Source: an uncultured Lachnospiraceae bacterium
Lineage (GTDB): Bacteria; Bacillota; Clostridia; Lachnospirales; Lachnospiraceae
Direction: 5' to 3'
Assembly (NCBI GenBank): GCA_905234245.1
Contig: CAJOGN010000007.1
Location: 1-42,335 of the forward strand
Length of the DNA: 42,335 nt
Below are positions 17,662-26,300 of this stretch, in pieces. Position 1 is the first letter of the stretch; each line of letters begins with the position of its first letter. A program made the position numbers and the translations under genes. Under the pieces are notes generated by a model that worked only from the letters and a program-made list of their open reading frames with translations, had not been told where the DNA came from and made no database searches.

Positions 17662-19638
17662 ATGATTATTACACTAAAAGACGGTTCAAAAAAAGAATAT
17701 GAAGGTAAAATGACAGGCCTTGATATTGCAATGGATATTAGTGAAGGACTTGCTAGAAATGCATGTGCAATTGAGGTGGATGGTAAGGTTAAAGACCTTC
17801 GAACTACAATAGATTCAGATTGTAATCTCTCGATACTTACTTCAAGAGATAAAGAGGGACTTTCTGCTCTTCGTCATACATGCTCTCATATTATGGCGGA
17901 AGCTGTTAAGAAGATTAGACCAGATGCAAAGCTTGCTATTGGTCCTTCAATTGAAGATGGCTTCTATTATGATTTTGATACGGAACCATTTACAAGAGAA
18001 GACTTAGATAAGATTGAAGCAGAGATGAAGAAGATTATTAAGTCTAAGCCTAAGTTCGAACGTTTTGAGCTTGAGAGAGCTGAGGCTGTTAAGTTCATGG
18101 AAGAAAGAAATGAGCCATATAAGGTTGAGTTAATTAATGATTTACCAGAGGATGCAACTATATCATTCTATAGACAGGGTGAAGATGACTTTGTTGACCT
18201 TTGTGCTGGACCTCATCTTGTTAATACTAAGTTGATTAAGGCATTCAAGCTCTTATCATCTTCAGGTGCATACTGGAGAGGTGATGAGCATAATAAAATG
18301 CTTACAAGAATATATGGAACAGCCTATGCTAGTAAGGATGAATTGAAGGCACATCTTGACCATCTTGAGGATATTAAGATGAGAGACCATAATAAGCTTG
18401 GTCGTGAGATGGAGCTATTTACTACAGTTGATGTTATTGGTCAGGGTCTTCCACTTCTTATGCCTAAGGGAAATAGGATTATGCAGACTCTTATTCGCTG
18501 GATTGAGGATTTAGAGGATAATGAATGGGGATATGAGAGAACTAAGACTCCATTTATGGCTAAGCCTGATTTGTTTAAGCAGTCACAGCATTGGTATCAT
18601 TATAAGGATGGAATGTTCGTAATTCCTGATCCTAAGGATATTGATAATGAGGATAAGATGTTGGCTCTTCGCCCTATGACTTGCCCATTCCAATACTATG
18701 TATTCAAGGCTACACCTCATAGCTATAGGGATATGCCACATCGTTATTCAGAGACTTCTACACTTTTTAGAAATGAAGACTCAGGCGAGATGCATGGACT
18801 TACTCGTGTAAGACAATTCACATTGTCTGAAGGCCATCTGATTGTCAGACCAGATCAAATGGTAGAAGAGTTCAAGGGATGTCTTGCTCTTGCAAAATAT
18901 GTTATGGAGACACTTGGTGTAGAAGAGGATGTAACATATCGTCTGTCTAAGTGGGATCCTAATAATACTGACAAGTACATTGGCGATGCAGAGACTTGGG
19001 AGAAAACTCAACAGCATATGAGAGACATTCTTAATGAATTAGATATTGATTTCTATGAAGCAGAAGGTGAGGCTGCCTTCTATGGTCCTAAAGTAGATAT
19101 TAATGCTAAGAATGTATATGGTAAGGATGATACAGTTATAACTGTTCAGTGGGACGAGTATAACGCAGAACTATTTGACTTATATTACATTGATGAGAAT
19201 GGTGATAAGGTTCGCCCAGGAATAATCCATCGTTCGTCAATTGGTTCCTATGAGAGGACACTAGCTTGGTTAATTGAGAAATACGCAGGCAAATTCCCAA
19301 CATGGCTATGTCCTGAGCAGGTAAGAGTACTTCCGATTTCTGAGAAATATGCTGATTATGCTAAAGAAGTAGAAGCAGAGCTTAAGAAGAATGGAATCTT
19401 AACAACTGTTGATAACAGAGCTGAGAAGATTGGATTCAAGATTCGTGAAGCCCGTCTTAACAAGCTTCCATATATGATTGTTGTTGGTGAGAAGGAACGC
19501 GATGACAAGACTGTATCTGTTCGAAGCCGATTCGCAGGGGATGAAGGCGTTAAGCCACTTGACGAATTTATCACTCAAATCACTGAAGAGATTCGTACTA
19601 AGAAAATACGTGAAGAAGTTCAAGCTGATAATAAATAG
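17662..19638 (+). CDS. thrS: Threonyl-tRNA synthetase
   Basis: This class II synthetase charges tRNA-Thr. The 658-residue product has an N-terminal TGS domain (about 1-60), an editing domain (HTCSHIMAEA, then DLCAGPHL) and a catalytic core. Zinc ligands are Cys in RPMTCPF, His in SEGHL and His in IIHRSS; motif 2 includes the segment HRYSETSTLFRNEDSGEMHG. A C-terminal anticodon-binding domain ends in VVGEKERDDKTVSVRSR. Two adjacent ATGs (17659, 17662) are possible. The second gives MIITLKDGS and is 7 nt from GGAG (17651-17654), so I prefer it. No T-box leader is visible in the 32-nt gap or upstream. Confidence 0.95.
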   Translation: MIITLKDGSKKEYEGKMTGLDIAMDISEGLARNACAIEVDGKVKDLRTTIDSDCNLSILTSRDKEGLSALRHTCSHIMAEAVKKIRPDAKLAIGPSIEDGFYYDFDTEPFTREDLDKIEAEMKKIIKSKPKFERFELERAEAVKFMEERNEPYKVELINDLPEDATISFYRQGEDDFVDLCAGPHLVNTKLIKAFKLLSSSGAYWRGDEHNKMLTRIYGTAYASKDELKAHLDHLEDIKMRDHNKLGREMELFTTVDVIGQGLPLLMPKGNRIMQTLIRWIEDLEDNEWGYERTKTPFMAKPDLFKQSQHWYHYKDGMFVIPDPKDIDNEDKMLALRPMTCPFQYYVFKATPHSYRDMPHRYSETSTLFRNEDSGEMHGLTRVRQFTLSEGHLIVRPDQMVEEFKGCLALAKYVMETLGVEEDVTYRLSKWDPNNTDKYIGDAETWEKTQQHMRDILNELDIDFYEAEGEAAFYGPKVDINAKNVYGKDDTVITVQWDEYNAELFDLYYIDENGDKVRPGIIHRSSIGSYERTLAWLIEKYAGKFPTWLCPEQVRVLPISEKYADYAKEVEAELKKNGILTTVDNRAEKIGFKIREARLNKLPYMIVVGEKERDDKTVSVRSRFAGDEGVKPLDEFITQITEEIRTKKIREEVQADNK

Positions 19639-19648
19639 TTAGAATATA

Positions 19649-19716
19649 ATGCTTTACAGCTTTAGGTCGTCTAAGCGGTTTTCTGTATGAGCGAGACGAC
19701 CTAAAGTGTAAAGCAT
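19649..19716 (+). ncRNA. Conserved-loop hairpin, copy 2 (candidate cis-regulatory RNA)
   Basis: The outer stem pairs 19649-19657 with 19708-19716 (9 bp), then a 2x1 internal loop. The inner stem pairs 19660-19672 with 19694-19706 (13 bp). The 21-nt apical loop (19673-19693) contains GCGGTTTTCTGTATGAGC. It begins 10 nt after the thrS stop and ends 26 nt before the acyl-CoA synthetase start. That leaves no room for a promoter between hairpin and gene, so it must be part of the message. No U-tract follows, so it is not an ordinary terminator. Confidence 0.8.
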
Positions 19717-19742
19717 AATAAAGAATTATAAAGAGGTAACTT

Positions 19743-21386
19743 ATGGTAATTACAGATTTTCTAGAAAGAAATGCCAGATATCGTGCGCATGAAGAGGCAT
19801 TAGTAGAAATTAATCCAACTGAAGAAAGGGATAACGCACAGACATGGCGCGAAGCCAGCCTTATAGAACTGGCTCTTCCAGGCATGCCTTATCGACGTTC
19901 CATGACATGGCGTAGATTTGATAGAATGGCCAATAGAGTTGGTAATTTCCTTCTTACAAGAAATGTTAAGAGAGGAACTAAGGTAGGTATTCTAATGATG
20001 AACTGTATAGAATGGCTACCAATCTATTTTGGAATTCTTAAAGCAGGATGTGTCGTTGTACCACTTAACTTTAGATATGCAAGTGATGAAATCGAATATT
20101 GTTGTGACCTTGCTGATATTGAGATACTTATTTTTGGACCAGAGTTCGTTGAGAGAATGAATCCTATACATGATTCCCTGGAGAAAACTAAGCTTCAATT
20201 CTATGTTGGTTTTGAAGATGATTGTCCTGATTATGCAGAAGATTTAACCAAGCTTGCAGCATATGCTTCAACAGAGAGACTTCCAATTGAATTACATGAA
20301 GATGATATTGCTGCAATTTACTTCTCTTCTGGAACAACAGGATTTCCTAAAGCGATTCTTCATAAGCATAGTGCTCTTGTTGCTTCTTGTGAGACGGAGG
20401 CTAATCATCATGGTCAGACGCAGGATGATGTTTTCCTTTGTATACCTCCTTTGTATCATACAGGAGCTAAGATGCATTGGTTTGGCTCTCTTATAACAGG
20501 TTCTAAGGCAGTTATTCTTAAGGGTGTAAAGCCGGAGTGGATTCTTAGAACTGTAACTGAGGAGAAATGTACAATAGTATGGCTCTTGGTTCCATGGGCT
20601 CAGGATATATTAGATGCCATTGATGATGGAAGAATTGACTTAAAGCACTATCTTACAGATCAATGGAGACTTATGCACATAGGCGCTCAACCGGTTCCGC
20701 CAAGTCTTATTAAGAGATGGAAAGTACATTTTCCGAATCATCAGTATGATACCAATTACGGCCTGTCAGAATCACTTGGACCTGGTTGTGTTCATCTTGG
20801 TGTTGAGAATGTACATAAGGTCGGAGCAATTGGTAAACCAGGCTATCATTGGGAAGCTAAGATTGTAAGAGAAGATGGAACTGAGGTTAATAAGGGTGAA
20901 GTTGGTGAGCTTGCAGTCAAAGGTCCTGGTGTAATGGTAGGCTACTACAAGAATAAGGAAGCCACTGATGAGATTCTTAAGGGTGAATGGCTATGGACTG
21001 GTGATATGGCCAAGGAAGATGAGGATGGCTTTATATATCTAGTTGACAGGAAGAAGGATGTAATAATATCAGGTGGTGAGAATATCTATCCTGTTCAGAT
21101 TGAAGACTTCCTTCGTGCTAATAATAAGATTAAGGATGTTGCAGTTATTGGTCTTCCTGATGCAAGATTAGGTGAGATATCAGCTGCAATAATTGAACTT
21201 AAGCCTAATGTAGAATCAAGTGAAGACGAGATTAATAAGTTCTGCTTAGAGCTTCCTAGATATAAGAGACCTAGAAAGATTATCTTTGCAGATATACCTC
21301 GTAATCCAACTGGTAAGATAGAGAAGCCAGTTCTTCGCGAGAGATACTGTGATATGCCACTAGTAGAGGCACAGATAAAAAGCTAA
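19743..21386 (+). CDS. AMP-forming acyl-CoA synthetase (class I adenylate-forming ligase)
   Basis: This 547-residue ligase activates a carboxylic acid to its acyl-CoA via an acyl-adenylate. It has the P-loop-like AIYFSSGTTGFPKAIL (A3), NYGLSESLGPG (A5), WLWTGDMAKEDEDGFIYLVDRKKDVIISGGENIYP (A7-A8) and the catalytic lysine in RNPTGKIEKP (A10). The N-terminal region includes RMANRVGNFLL. Substrate class cannot be read directly. Its position just upstream of IorA-IorB and a PaaK-like ligase suggests an aryl-acetate or related acid. AGAGG precedes the ATG, and a conserved-loop hairpin ends 26 nt upstream. Confidence 0.88.
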   Translation: MVITDFLERNARYRAHEEALVEINPTEERDNAQTWREASLIELALPGMPYRRSMTWRRFDRMANRVGNFLLTRNVKRGTKVGILMMNCIEWLPIYFGILKAGCVVVPLNFRYASDEIEYCCDLADIEILIFGPEFVERMNPIHDSLEKTKLQFYVGFEDDCPDYAEDLTKLAAYASTERLPIELHEDDIAAIYFSSGTTGFPKAILHKHSALVASCETEANHHGQTQDDVFLCIPPLYHTGAKMHWFGSLITGSKAVILKGVKPEWILRTVTEEKCTIVWLLVPWAQDILDAIDDGRIDLKHYLTDQWRLMHIGAQPVPPSLIKRWKVHFPNHQYDTNYGLSESLGPGCVHLGVENVHKVGAIGKPGYHWEAKIVREDGTEVNKGEVGELAVKGPGVMVGYYKNKEATDEILKGEWLWTGDMAKEDEDGFIYLVDRKKDVIISGGENIYPVQIEDFLRANNKIKDVAVIGLPDARLGEISAAIIELKPNVESSEDEINKFCLELPRYKRPRKIIFADIPRNPTGKIEKPVLRERYCDMPLVEAQIKS

Positions 21387-21417
21387 TTATGCATTACATA
21401 ATATATGGAGGAATGAT

Positions 21418-23169
21418 ATGTCTAAGAAACTAATGTTAGGAAATGAAGCAGCTGCACGAGGCTTATATGAAGCTGGCTGTGAATTTGTTTCTAGTTATCC
21501 TGGAACACCTAGTACTGAGATAACAGAATTTGCTGCAAAATACGATGAAATCTATGCTGAATGGGCACCTAATGAGAAGGTGGCAATGGAGTCTGCATTT
21601 GGTGCAAGCTTCGGCGGAAAAAGGTCATTTTGTGGAATGAAGCATGTAGGTCTTAATGTGGCGGCTGACCCACTATTTACATTAAGCTATACAGGAGTTA
21701 ATGCTGGTATGATTATCGGTGTTGCTGATGATCCTGGAATGCATTCATCTCAAAATGAACAGGATTCAAGACATTATGCTATTGCGTCTAAGGTTCCTAT
21801 GGTAGAGCCTTCTGATGCTGCAGAGAGTAAAGAGTTTACTAAGCTTGCGTTTGAATTATCAGAGAAGTTTGATACACCTGTACTTCTTAAGATGTGTACC
21901 AGAGTTGCCCATTGTCAGAGTGTTGTAGAATTAGAAGATAGAGTGGCTAAGGATACTGTTGAGTATGAGAAGAACCCTGGCAAATATATTATGACGCCTG
22001 CTAACGCTATTAAGAAGCATCCTATTGTTGAAAAGCGTCTTGAGGATCTAAGAGAGTGGGCAGAAAGCTGTGACATTAACAGAGAAGAAAATGGTAAAGA
22101 TAATGAGTATGGTTTCATTACAAGCTCTACAAGTTATCAATATGTTAAGGAAGTATTTGGAGACAAATACCCTGTCCTAAAAATTGGACTCATTAATCCA
22201 CTTCCTGTTAAGAAGATTCTTGATTTCAACGAGAAGGTTAAGAATCTTGTAGTGGTTGAAGAATTAGATGGAATAATCGAAGAGCATTGTAATAAGATTG
22301 GTCTTAGACCAATTGGTAAAGATAAGTTTACTAATCTTGGTGAATTCTCTCAGACTATTATTGCTAATGCCTTTGATATTAAGAAGGAGGTTCCATTTAC
22401 ATTTGAAGAGGAGGTTCCGGCTCGTCCACCTGCACTTTGTGCTGGATGTCCTCATAGAGGAATATTCTATGTGCTTCATAACAGAAATATAACTGTTCAT
22501 GGAGACATTGGATGTTATACACTTGGTGCAATGCCACCACTTAATGCACTTGATTCAACTGTATGTATGGGTGCAAGTGTATCAGGAATTCATGGATTTA
22601 ATAAGGCAAGACCAGAGCTTGCTAATAATACAGTAGCAGTAATTGGTGATTCTACATTTATGCATTCTGGTGTAACAGGTCTAATTAATATTGCATATAA
22701 TGAATCTAATTCAACTGTAATTATTCTTGATAATTCTATTACTGGTATGACAGGTCATCAACAGAATCCTACAACAGGTATCAATCTTAAGGGTGATCCG
22801 GCTGGAAAAGTATGTCTTGAGGATTTATGTAAGAGTATTGGAATCAAGAGAGTTAGAGTTGTTGATCCATACGATATTAAGGAATGTGAGCATGTTATCA
22901 TCGATGAATTAGATGCTATGGAGCCTTCAGTTATTATTTCAAGAAGACCTTGTGCACTTCTTAAGAATGTTAAGCATCCTGGACCAATTGAGTGTGATAC
23001 TGAGAAATGTGTTGGCTGTCAGGCATGTATGAGAATTGGTTGTCCAGCTATTAGTATGGTTAAGGGTAAAGCTCATATTGATGCTACACTTTGCGTTGGC
23101 TGTGGAGTGTGTGGTCAAATGTGTAAATTAGGTGCTTTACCACTTAGAAAGGAGGCTCAAGATGACTAA
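21418..23169 (+). CDS. iorA: Indolepyruvate ferredoxin oxidoreductase, alpha subunit
   Basis: IorA is the thiamine-pyrophosphate subunit that interconverts aryl-pyruvates and aryl-acetyl-CoA with ferredoxin. The 583-residue product has the N-terminal pyrimidine-binding domain (GNEAAARGLYEAGCEFVSSYPGTPSTE is the family hallmark region). The TPP-binding GDSTFMHSGVTGLIN...DNSITGMTGHQQNP follows. Two 4Fe-4S clusters lie at the C-terminus: residues 531-543 (CVGCQACMRIGCP) and 559-569 (CVGCGVCGQMC). GGAGG precedes the ATG. It overlaps iorB by 8 nt. The enzyme can run oxidatively (aromatic amino acid fermentation) or reductively (making aryl-pyruvates from aryl acids). Confidence 0.94.
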   Translation: MSKKLMLGNEAAARGLYEAGCEFVSSYPGTPSTEITEFAAKYDEIYAEWAPNEKVAMESAFGASFGGKRSFCGMKHVGLNVAADPLFTLSYTGVNAGMIIGVADDPGMHSSQNEQDSRHYAIASKVPMVEPSDAAESKEFTKLAFELSEKFDTPVLLKMCTRVAHCQSVVELEDRVAKDTVEYEKNPGKYIMTPANAIKKHPIVEKRLEDLREWAESCDINREENGKDNEYGFITSSTSYQYVKEVFGDKYPVLKIGLINPLPVKKILDFNEKVKNLVVVEELDGIIEEHCNKIGLRPIGKDKFTNLGEFSQTIIANAFDIKKEVPFTFEEEVPARPPALCAGCPHRGIFYVLHNRNITVHGDIGCYTLGAMPPLNALDSTVCMGASVSGIHGFNKARPELANNTVAVIGDSTFMHSGVTGLINIAYNESNSTVIILDNSITGMTGHQQNPTTGINLKGDPAGKVCLEDLCKSIGIKRVRVVDPYDIKECEHVIIDELDAMEPSVIISRRPCALLKNVKHPGPIECDTEKCVGCQACMRIGCPAISMVKGKAHIDATLCVGCGVCGQMCKLGALPLRKEAQDD

Positions 23170-23782
23170 GAATATAATGATTGTTGGTGTTGGCGGTCAG
23201 GGAACACTACTTGCCAGTAAGATACTTGGAAAATTATTCTTAACTAAGAATTATGATGTAAAGGTTTCTGAAGTACATGGTATGTCTCAGAGAGGTGGAA
23301 GTGTTGTAACATACGTTAGATATGGCGACAAGGTTTATTCTCCTATAGTTGATAAAGGTGAAGCAGATGTAATTATTTCATTTGAATTATTAGAGGCTGC
23401 AAGATGGGTTGAATATCTATCTAAAGATGGTGTTCTTGTAACTAACACACAACAGATTAATCCTATGCCTGTTATTACTGGAAGTGCTAAGTATCCTGAG
23501 GATATTGAGAAGAAACTAAAGGATATGGGCGTTAAGCTTGATGCTTTTGATGCGCTAAGCCTTGCTAATGAAGCTGGTTCTTCAAAATGTGTTAACATTG
23601 TTCTACTTGGTCATCTGTCTAACCATTATGATTTCACTGTAGAAGAATGGCATGAAGCAATTAGAAGCTGTGTTAAGGAGAAGTTCGTTGAAATGAACTT
23701 AAGAGCATTTGAGTATGGCAGACACGGTGGTGTAACTGTGCTAGATCGTATTGGTGGTCTTATTATGGATGCTTTATCATAA
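23162..23782 (+). CDS. iorB: Indolepyruvate ferredoxin oxidoreductase, beta subunit
   Basis: The 206-residue beta subunit belongs to the gamma-type pyruvate:ferredoxin oxidoreductase family. It has IMIVGVGGQGTLLASKILG near the N-terminus and VSEVHGMSQRGGSVVTYVR, which are the family hallmarks. The start is ATG 23162, set by the perfect AAAGGAGG at 23149-23156. An in-frame ATG at 23132 lies upstream of that site and inside iorA. The 8-nt overlap with iorA implies coupled translation and a 1:1 complex. Confidence 0.93.
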   Translation: MTKNIMIVGVGGQGTLLASKILGKLFLTKNYDVKVSEVHGMSQRGGSVVTYVRYGDKVYSPIVDKGEADVIISFELLEAARWVEYLSKDGVLVTNTQQINPMPVITGSAKYPEDIEKKLKDMGVKLDAFDALSLANEAGSSKCVNIVLLGHLSNHYDFTVEEWHEAIRSCVKEKFVEMNLRAFEYGRHGGVTVLDRIGGLIMDALS

Positions 23783-23796
23783 ATGTTTTAAAACTA

Positions 23797-23864
23797 ATAT
23801 TATGCAGCCACAAGGCTCTAAAGCGATTTTCTGTATGAGCGTAGAGCCTTGTGGTGCATAATAT
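23797..23864 (+). ncRNA. Conserved-loop hairpin, copy 3 (candidate cis-regulatory RNA)
   Basis: The outer stem pairs 23797-23806 with 23855-23864 (10 bp), then a 2x1 internal loop like that of copy 2. The inner stem pairs 23809-23820 with 23842-23853 (12 bp). The loop 23821-23841 contains GCGATTTTCTGTATGAGC. It lies between iorB and the PaaK-like gene and ends 31 nt before its ATG. The loop is identical to copy 2 except for one A/G, while the stems are unrelated. Confidence 0.8.
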
Positions 23865-23895
23865 ATAATTAACGCTTAAAAGAAAGAAGGTTATT

Positions 23896-25194
23896 ATGGA
23901 AAGGTATTTTCAAGAAGAAATCGAATGCATGAATCGCGACAAACTTAAAGAATTACAGAATGAAAGATTTCTAAAGCAGGTTCGTAATGTATGGGACAAT
24001 GTACCATATTATAAGAAGAAAATGAAGGATATTGGTCTGTCTTTAGATGATATTAAGAGTATAGACGACCTTCATAAGCTTCCATTTGTAACAAAAGATG
24101 ACCTTAGAGAAACCTATCCTTATGGACTTTTTGCAAGACCAATTAAGGATTGTGTAAGAATTCATTCTACATCAGGAACAACTGGAAGAAGAGTTGTTGC
24201 CGGATATACACAGCATGATATTGATTTGTGGAATGATTGTACATCTCGTGCTCTTGTTGCTGCAGGAGCTACTAAGGATGATGTGGTACAGGTATGCTAT
24301 GGATATGGCTTGTTTACTGGTGGTGCTGGACTTGATGGTGGTAGTCACAAGGTGGGATGCCTTACAATTCCTATGTCAAGTGGTAATACATCAAGACAGC
24401 TACAATTCATGACTGACCTTGGAACTACAATTATATGTTGTACACCTAGCTACGCTGCATATCTTGCTGAATCTATTCATGAAGCAGGTATTAGAGATAA
24501 GATTAAGCTTAAAGCTGGAATATTCGGTGCAGAAGCATGGTCAGAGGGTATGAGAGAGACTATAGAAGATATGCTTGGTATCAAAGCTCATGATATATAT
24601 GGTCTTACTGAGTTGTCAGGTCCTGGTGTATCATACGAATGTAATGCTCAAAAGGGTATGCATATTAATGAAGATCATTTTATTGCAGAGGTCGTTGACC
24701 CTGAGACATTAGAGCCACTTCCTGTTGGAAGTAAAGGTGAGCTTGTATTTACTTCTATTACTAAAGAAGCATTTCCATTATTAAGATATAGAACTAAGGA
24801 TATATGTGTTCTTAATGACGAACCATGTTCTTGTGGAAGAACTCATATTAGAATGAGTAAGCCTATGGGTAGAAGTGATGACATGCTTATTATTAAGGGT
24901 GTTAATGTATTCCCATCACAGATTGAAAGTGTTCTTATTGAACAGGGCTATCAACCTAATTATCAGATTGTTGTTGACAGAGTTAAGAATTCTGATGTAT
25001 GTGAAGTTAGAGTTGAGATGCCTTCTGAGGAATTCACTGGAGAGCTTACTAAGCTTAACAGAATGGAGAAGGGATTATCTGACGCTATCAAGAATATGCT
25101 TGGAATCAAGGTTAAGGTTCGCCTCGTTGCTCCTCGTTCCATTGAACGAAGTGAAGGCAAAGCTAAGAGAGTAATAGATAATCGTAAGATTTAA
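23896..25194 (+). CDS. Phenylacetate-CoA ligase family protein (PaaK-like)
   Basis: This 432-residue adenylate-forming ligase is of the compact PaaK family. It has IHSTSGTTGRRVVAGYT (P-loop), FGAEAWSEGMR, YGLTELSGPGVSYEC, and LLRYRTKDICVL. The C-terminal region contains GRSDDMLIIKGVNVFPSQIE. The family joins phenylacetate or related aryl acids to CoA with ATP. Next to IorAB it could activate aryl acids for reductive carboxylation to aryl-pyruvates, or handle aryl-acetyl-CoA formed by amino acid oxidation. AGAAGG precedes the ATG. Confidence 0.92.
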   Translation: MERYFQEEIECMNRDKLKELQNERFLKQVRNVWDNVPYYKKKMKDIGLSLDDIKSIDDLHKLPFVTKDDLRETYPYGLFARPIKDCVRIHSTSGTTGRRVVAGYTQHDIDLWNDCTSRALVAAGATKDDVVQVCYGYGLFTGGAGLDGGSHKVGCLTIPMSSGNTSRQLQFMTDLGTTIICCTPSYAAYLAESIHEAGIRDKIKLKAGIFGAEAWSEGMRETIEDMLGIKAHDIYGLTELSGPGVSYECNAQKGMHINEDHFIAEVVDPETLEPLPVGSKGELVFTSITKEAFPLLRYRTKDICVLNDEPCSCGRTHIRMSKPMGRSDDMLIIKGVNVFPSQIESVLIEQGYQPNYQIVVDRVKNSDVCEVRVEMPSEEFTGELTKLNRMEKGLSDAIKNMLGIKVKVRLVAPRSIERSEGKAKRVIDNRKI

Positions 25195-25200
25195 TATAAC

Positions 25201-25260
25201 CTAAGGAACCAAGACCGACAACGCGATTTTCTTATGAGCGTGTCGGTACTTGGTCCGTAG
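25201..25260 (+). ncRNA. Conserved-loop hairpin, copy 4 (candidate cis-regulatory RNA)
   Basis: Arms 25201-25220 and 25241-25260 pair as CTA, GGA, CCAAG and CCGACA with TGTCGG, CTTGG, TCC and TAG, interrupted by small bulges. The 20-nt loop (25221-25240) contains GCGATTTTCTTATGAGC, one base shorter than copies 2 and 3. It begins 7 nt after the paaK-like stop and ends 38 nt before the ACT-domain gene. Confidence 0.78.
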
Positions 25261-25298
25261 GGAGCATATTGTAATTATACTAGATTGGAGGTAGCTAT

Positions 25299-25733
25299 AT
25301 GAATACAATTAGTCAAGTCAGTGCATTTATTGAGAATAGACCAGGAATGCTAAGAGAGATATTAGGAATTCTGTCAGAAGAAGGTATCAATCTTAGAGCA
25401 CTTAATGTAGCAGAAAATGAAGATTACGGAATTCTTAGAATTATACCAGATAATATTGAGAAGACTATGAAGGTTCTTAAGGCTAACGAGTATCTTGTAT
25501 CTGAGATTCAGGTATGCGCAATAGAAGTACCTGATGAGCCAGGTGGACTTGAGAGATTATTAGAACAGTTAGCTAATGACGGTGTAGACATTCAATATAT
25601 GTATTCTGTATTTGCTTTTAAAGAAGGTAAGGCATATATGATAATTAGTGCTAAAGATGTTGTAATAATGTCTAGATCTATAGAGAAGAACAATATTGCA
25701 ACTGCAGATAAAGAGACTCTAGGCATTAGTTAA
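25299..25733 (+). CDS. Tandem ACT-domain protein
   Basis: A 144-residue protein made of two ACT domains (about 1-68 and 70-140). The first starts ISQVSAFIENRPGMLREILGILSEEGINLRALNVAE; the second starts QVCAIEVPDEPGGLERLLEQLANDGVDIQYMYS. There is no DNA-binding or catalytic domain. ACT domains bind amino acids, and stand-alone tandem ACT proteins commonly accompany PaaK/Ior genes. A sensor of aromatic amino acids or a partner of those enzymes is a reasonable inference. GGAGG precedes the ATG. A conserved-loop hairpin ends 38 nt upstream. Confidence 0.88.
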   Translation: MNTISQVSAFIENRPGMLREILGILSEEGINLRALNVAENEDYGILRIIPDNIEKTMKVLKANEYLVSEIQVCAIEVPDEPGGLERLLEQLANDGVDIQYMYSVFAFKEGKAYMIISAKDVVIMSRSIEKNNIATADKETLGIS

Positions 25734-25757
25734 GAAATATGTTATATTAATTTTGTG

Positions 25758-25782
25758 TGAGATAATGCTTTATGGCATCTCA
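25758..25782 (+). terminator. Weak hairpin after the ACT-domain gene
   Basis: TGAGA and TGC pair with GCA and TCTCA around a TTTATG loop with a three-base bulge. The sequence that follows (TTAATAAC) is only modestly T-rich. It may be a weak terminator for the acyl-CoA/IOR cluster. Confidence 0.45.
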
Positions 25783-25824
25783 TTAATAACTGAGGAAATG
25801 TAGTGCTAAAATAGGAGGACTAAT

Positions 25825-26295
25825 ATGAGAAAAAGACTATTAGCTATGGGATTAATTGCAACAATGTTAATTGCTGGAGCTGTTATGATGACAGGATGTA
25901 GTTGTAGTAATAAGAATGCATCGAATACAACATCTAACCAGAGTGCAACAACTAACCAAAGCACAGCAACTAATCAGACAGCCAATCAGCCAGCACAGCA
26001 ACAGACAGCAGCACCTAATATAGTTGGAAACTATAAGCTTATTGAGAAGACTGATGATGGTGTAACACTTAATGAAGGTCAGATTACTGCTCAGAACAAG
26101 GGTAGAACACTTGAGATCAAGGCTGATGGAACAGCTACTAAGAAGGAAGCTGATGGTGATGTTGAAACATATAAATATGATGCAGAGAAGTTCATTGAGA
26201 ACGATGGAGATGTAAAGATATATACATTTGATCCTAACTCTAATACTCTTAGAATTACTGAAGGTAATGATGTATATGTATATCAGAAGCTATAA
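25825..26295 (+). CDS. Putative lipoprotein
   Basis: A 156-residue exported lipoprotein. It has an N-terminal KR, a hydrophobic stretch and a lipobox MTGC with Cys25. A low-complexity Asn/Thr/Ser/Gln linker follows (about 27-65). The C-terminal domain of about 90 residues (NIVGNYKLIEKTDDG...LEIKADGTATKKE...NTLRITEGNDVYVYQKL) has the alternating pattern of small beta-barrel, lipocalin-like bacterial lipoproteins. The function is unknown. AGGAGG precedes the ATG. It converges on aroA with 5 nt between the two stops. Confidence 0.8.
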   Translation: MRKRLLAMGLIATMLIAGAVMMTGCSCSNKNASNTTSNQSATTNQSTATNQTANQPAQQQTAAPNIVGNYKLIEKTDDGVTLNEGQITAQNKGRTLEIKADGTATKKEADGDVETYKYDAEKFIENDGDVKIYTFDPNSNTLRITEGNDVYVYQKL

Positions 26296-26300
26296 TTAGA

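Noticed and set aside
19649-19716. Conserved-loop hairpins as ordinary terminators
   Set aside because: No U-tract follows any of the four, the loop is conserved, and they sit close upstream of start codons.
16917-25260. Hairpins as integron attC sites or a CRISPR array
   Set aside because: The copies are thousands of bases apart between housekeeping genes. Stems are unrelated, and there is no integrase, cas gene or regular spacing.
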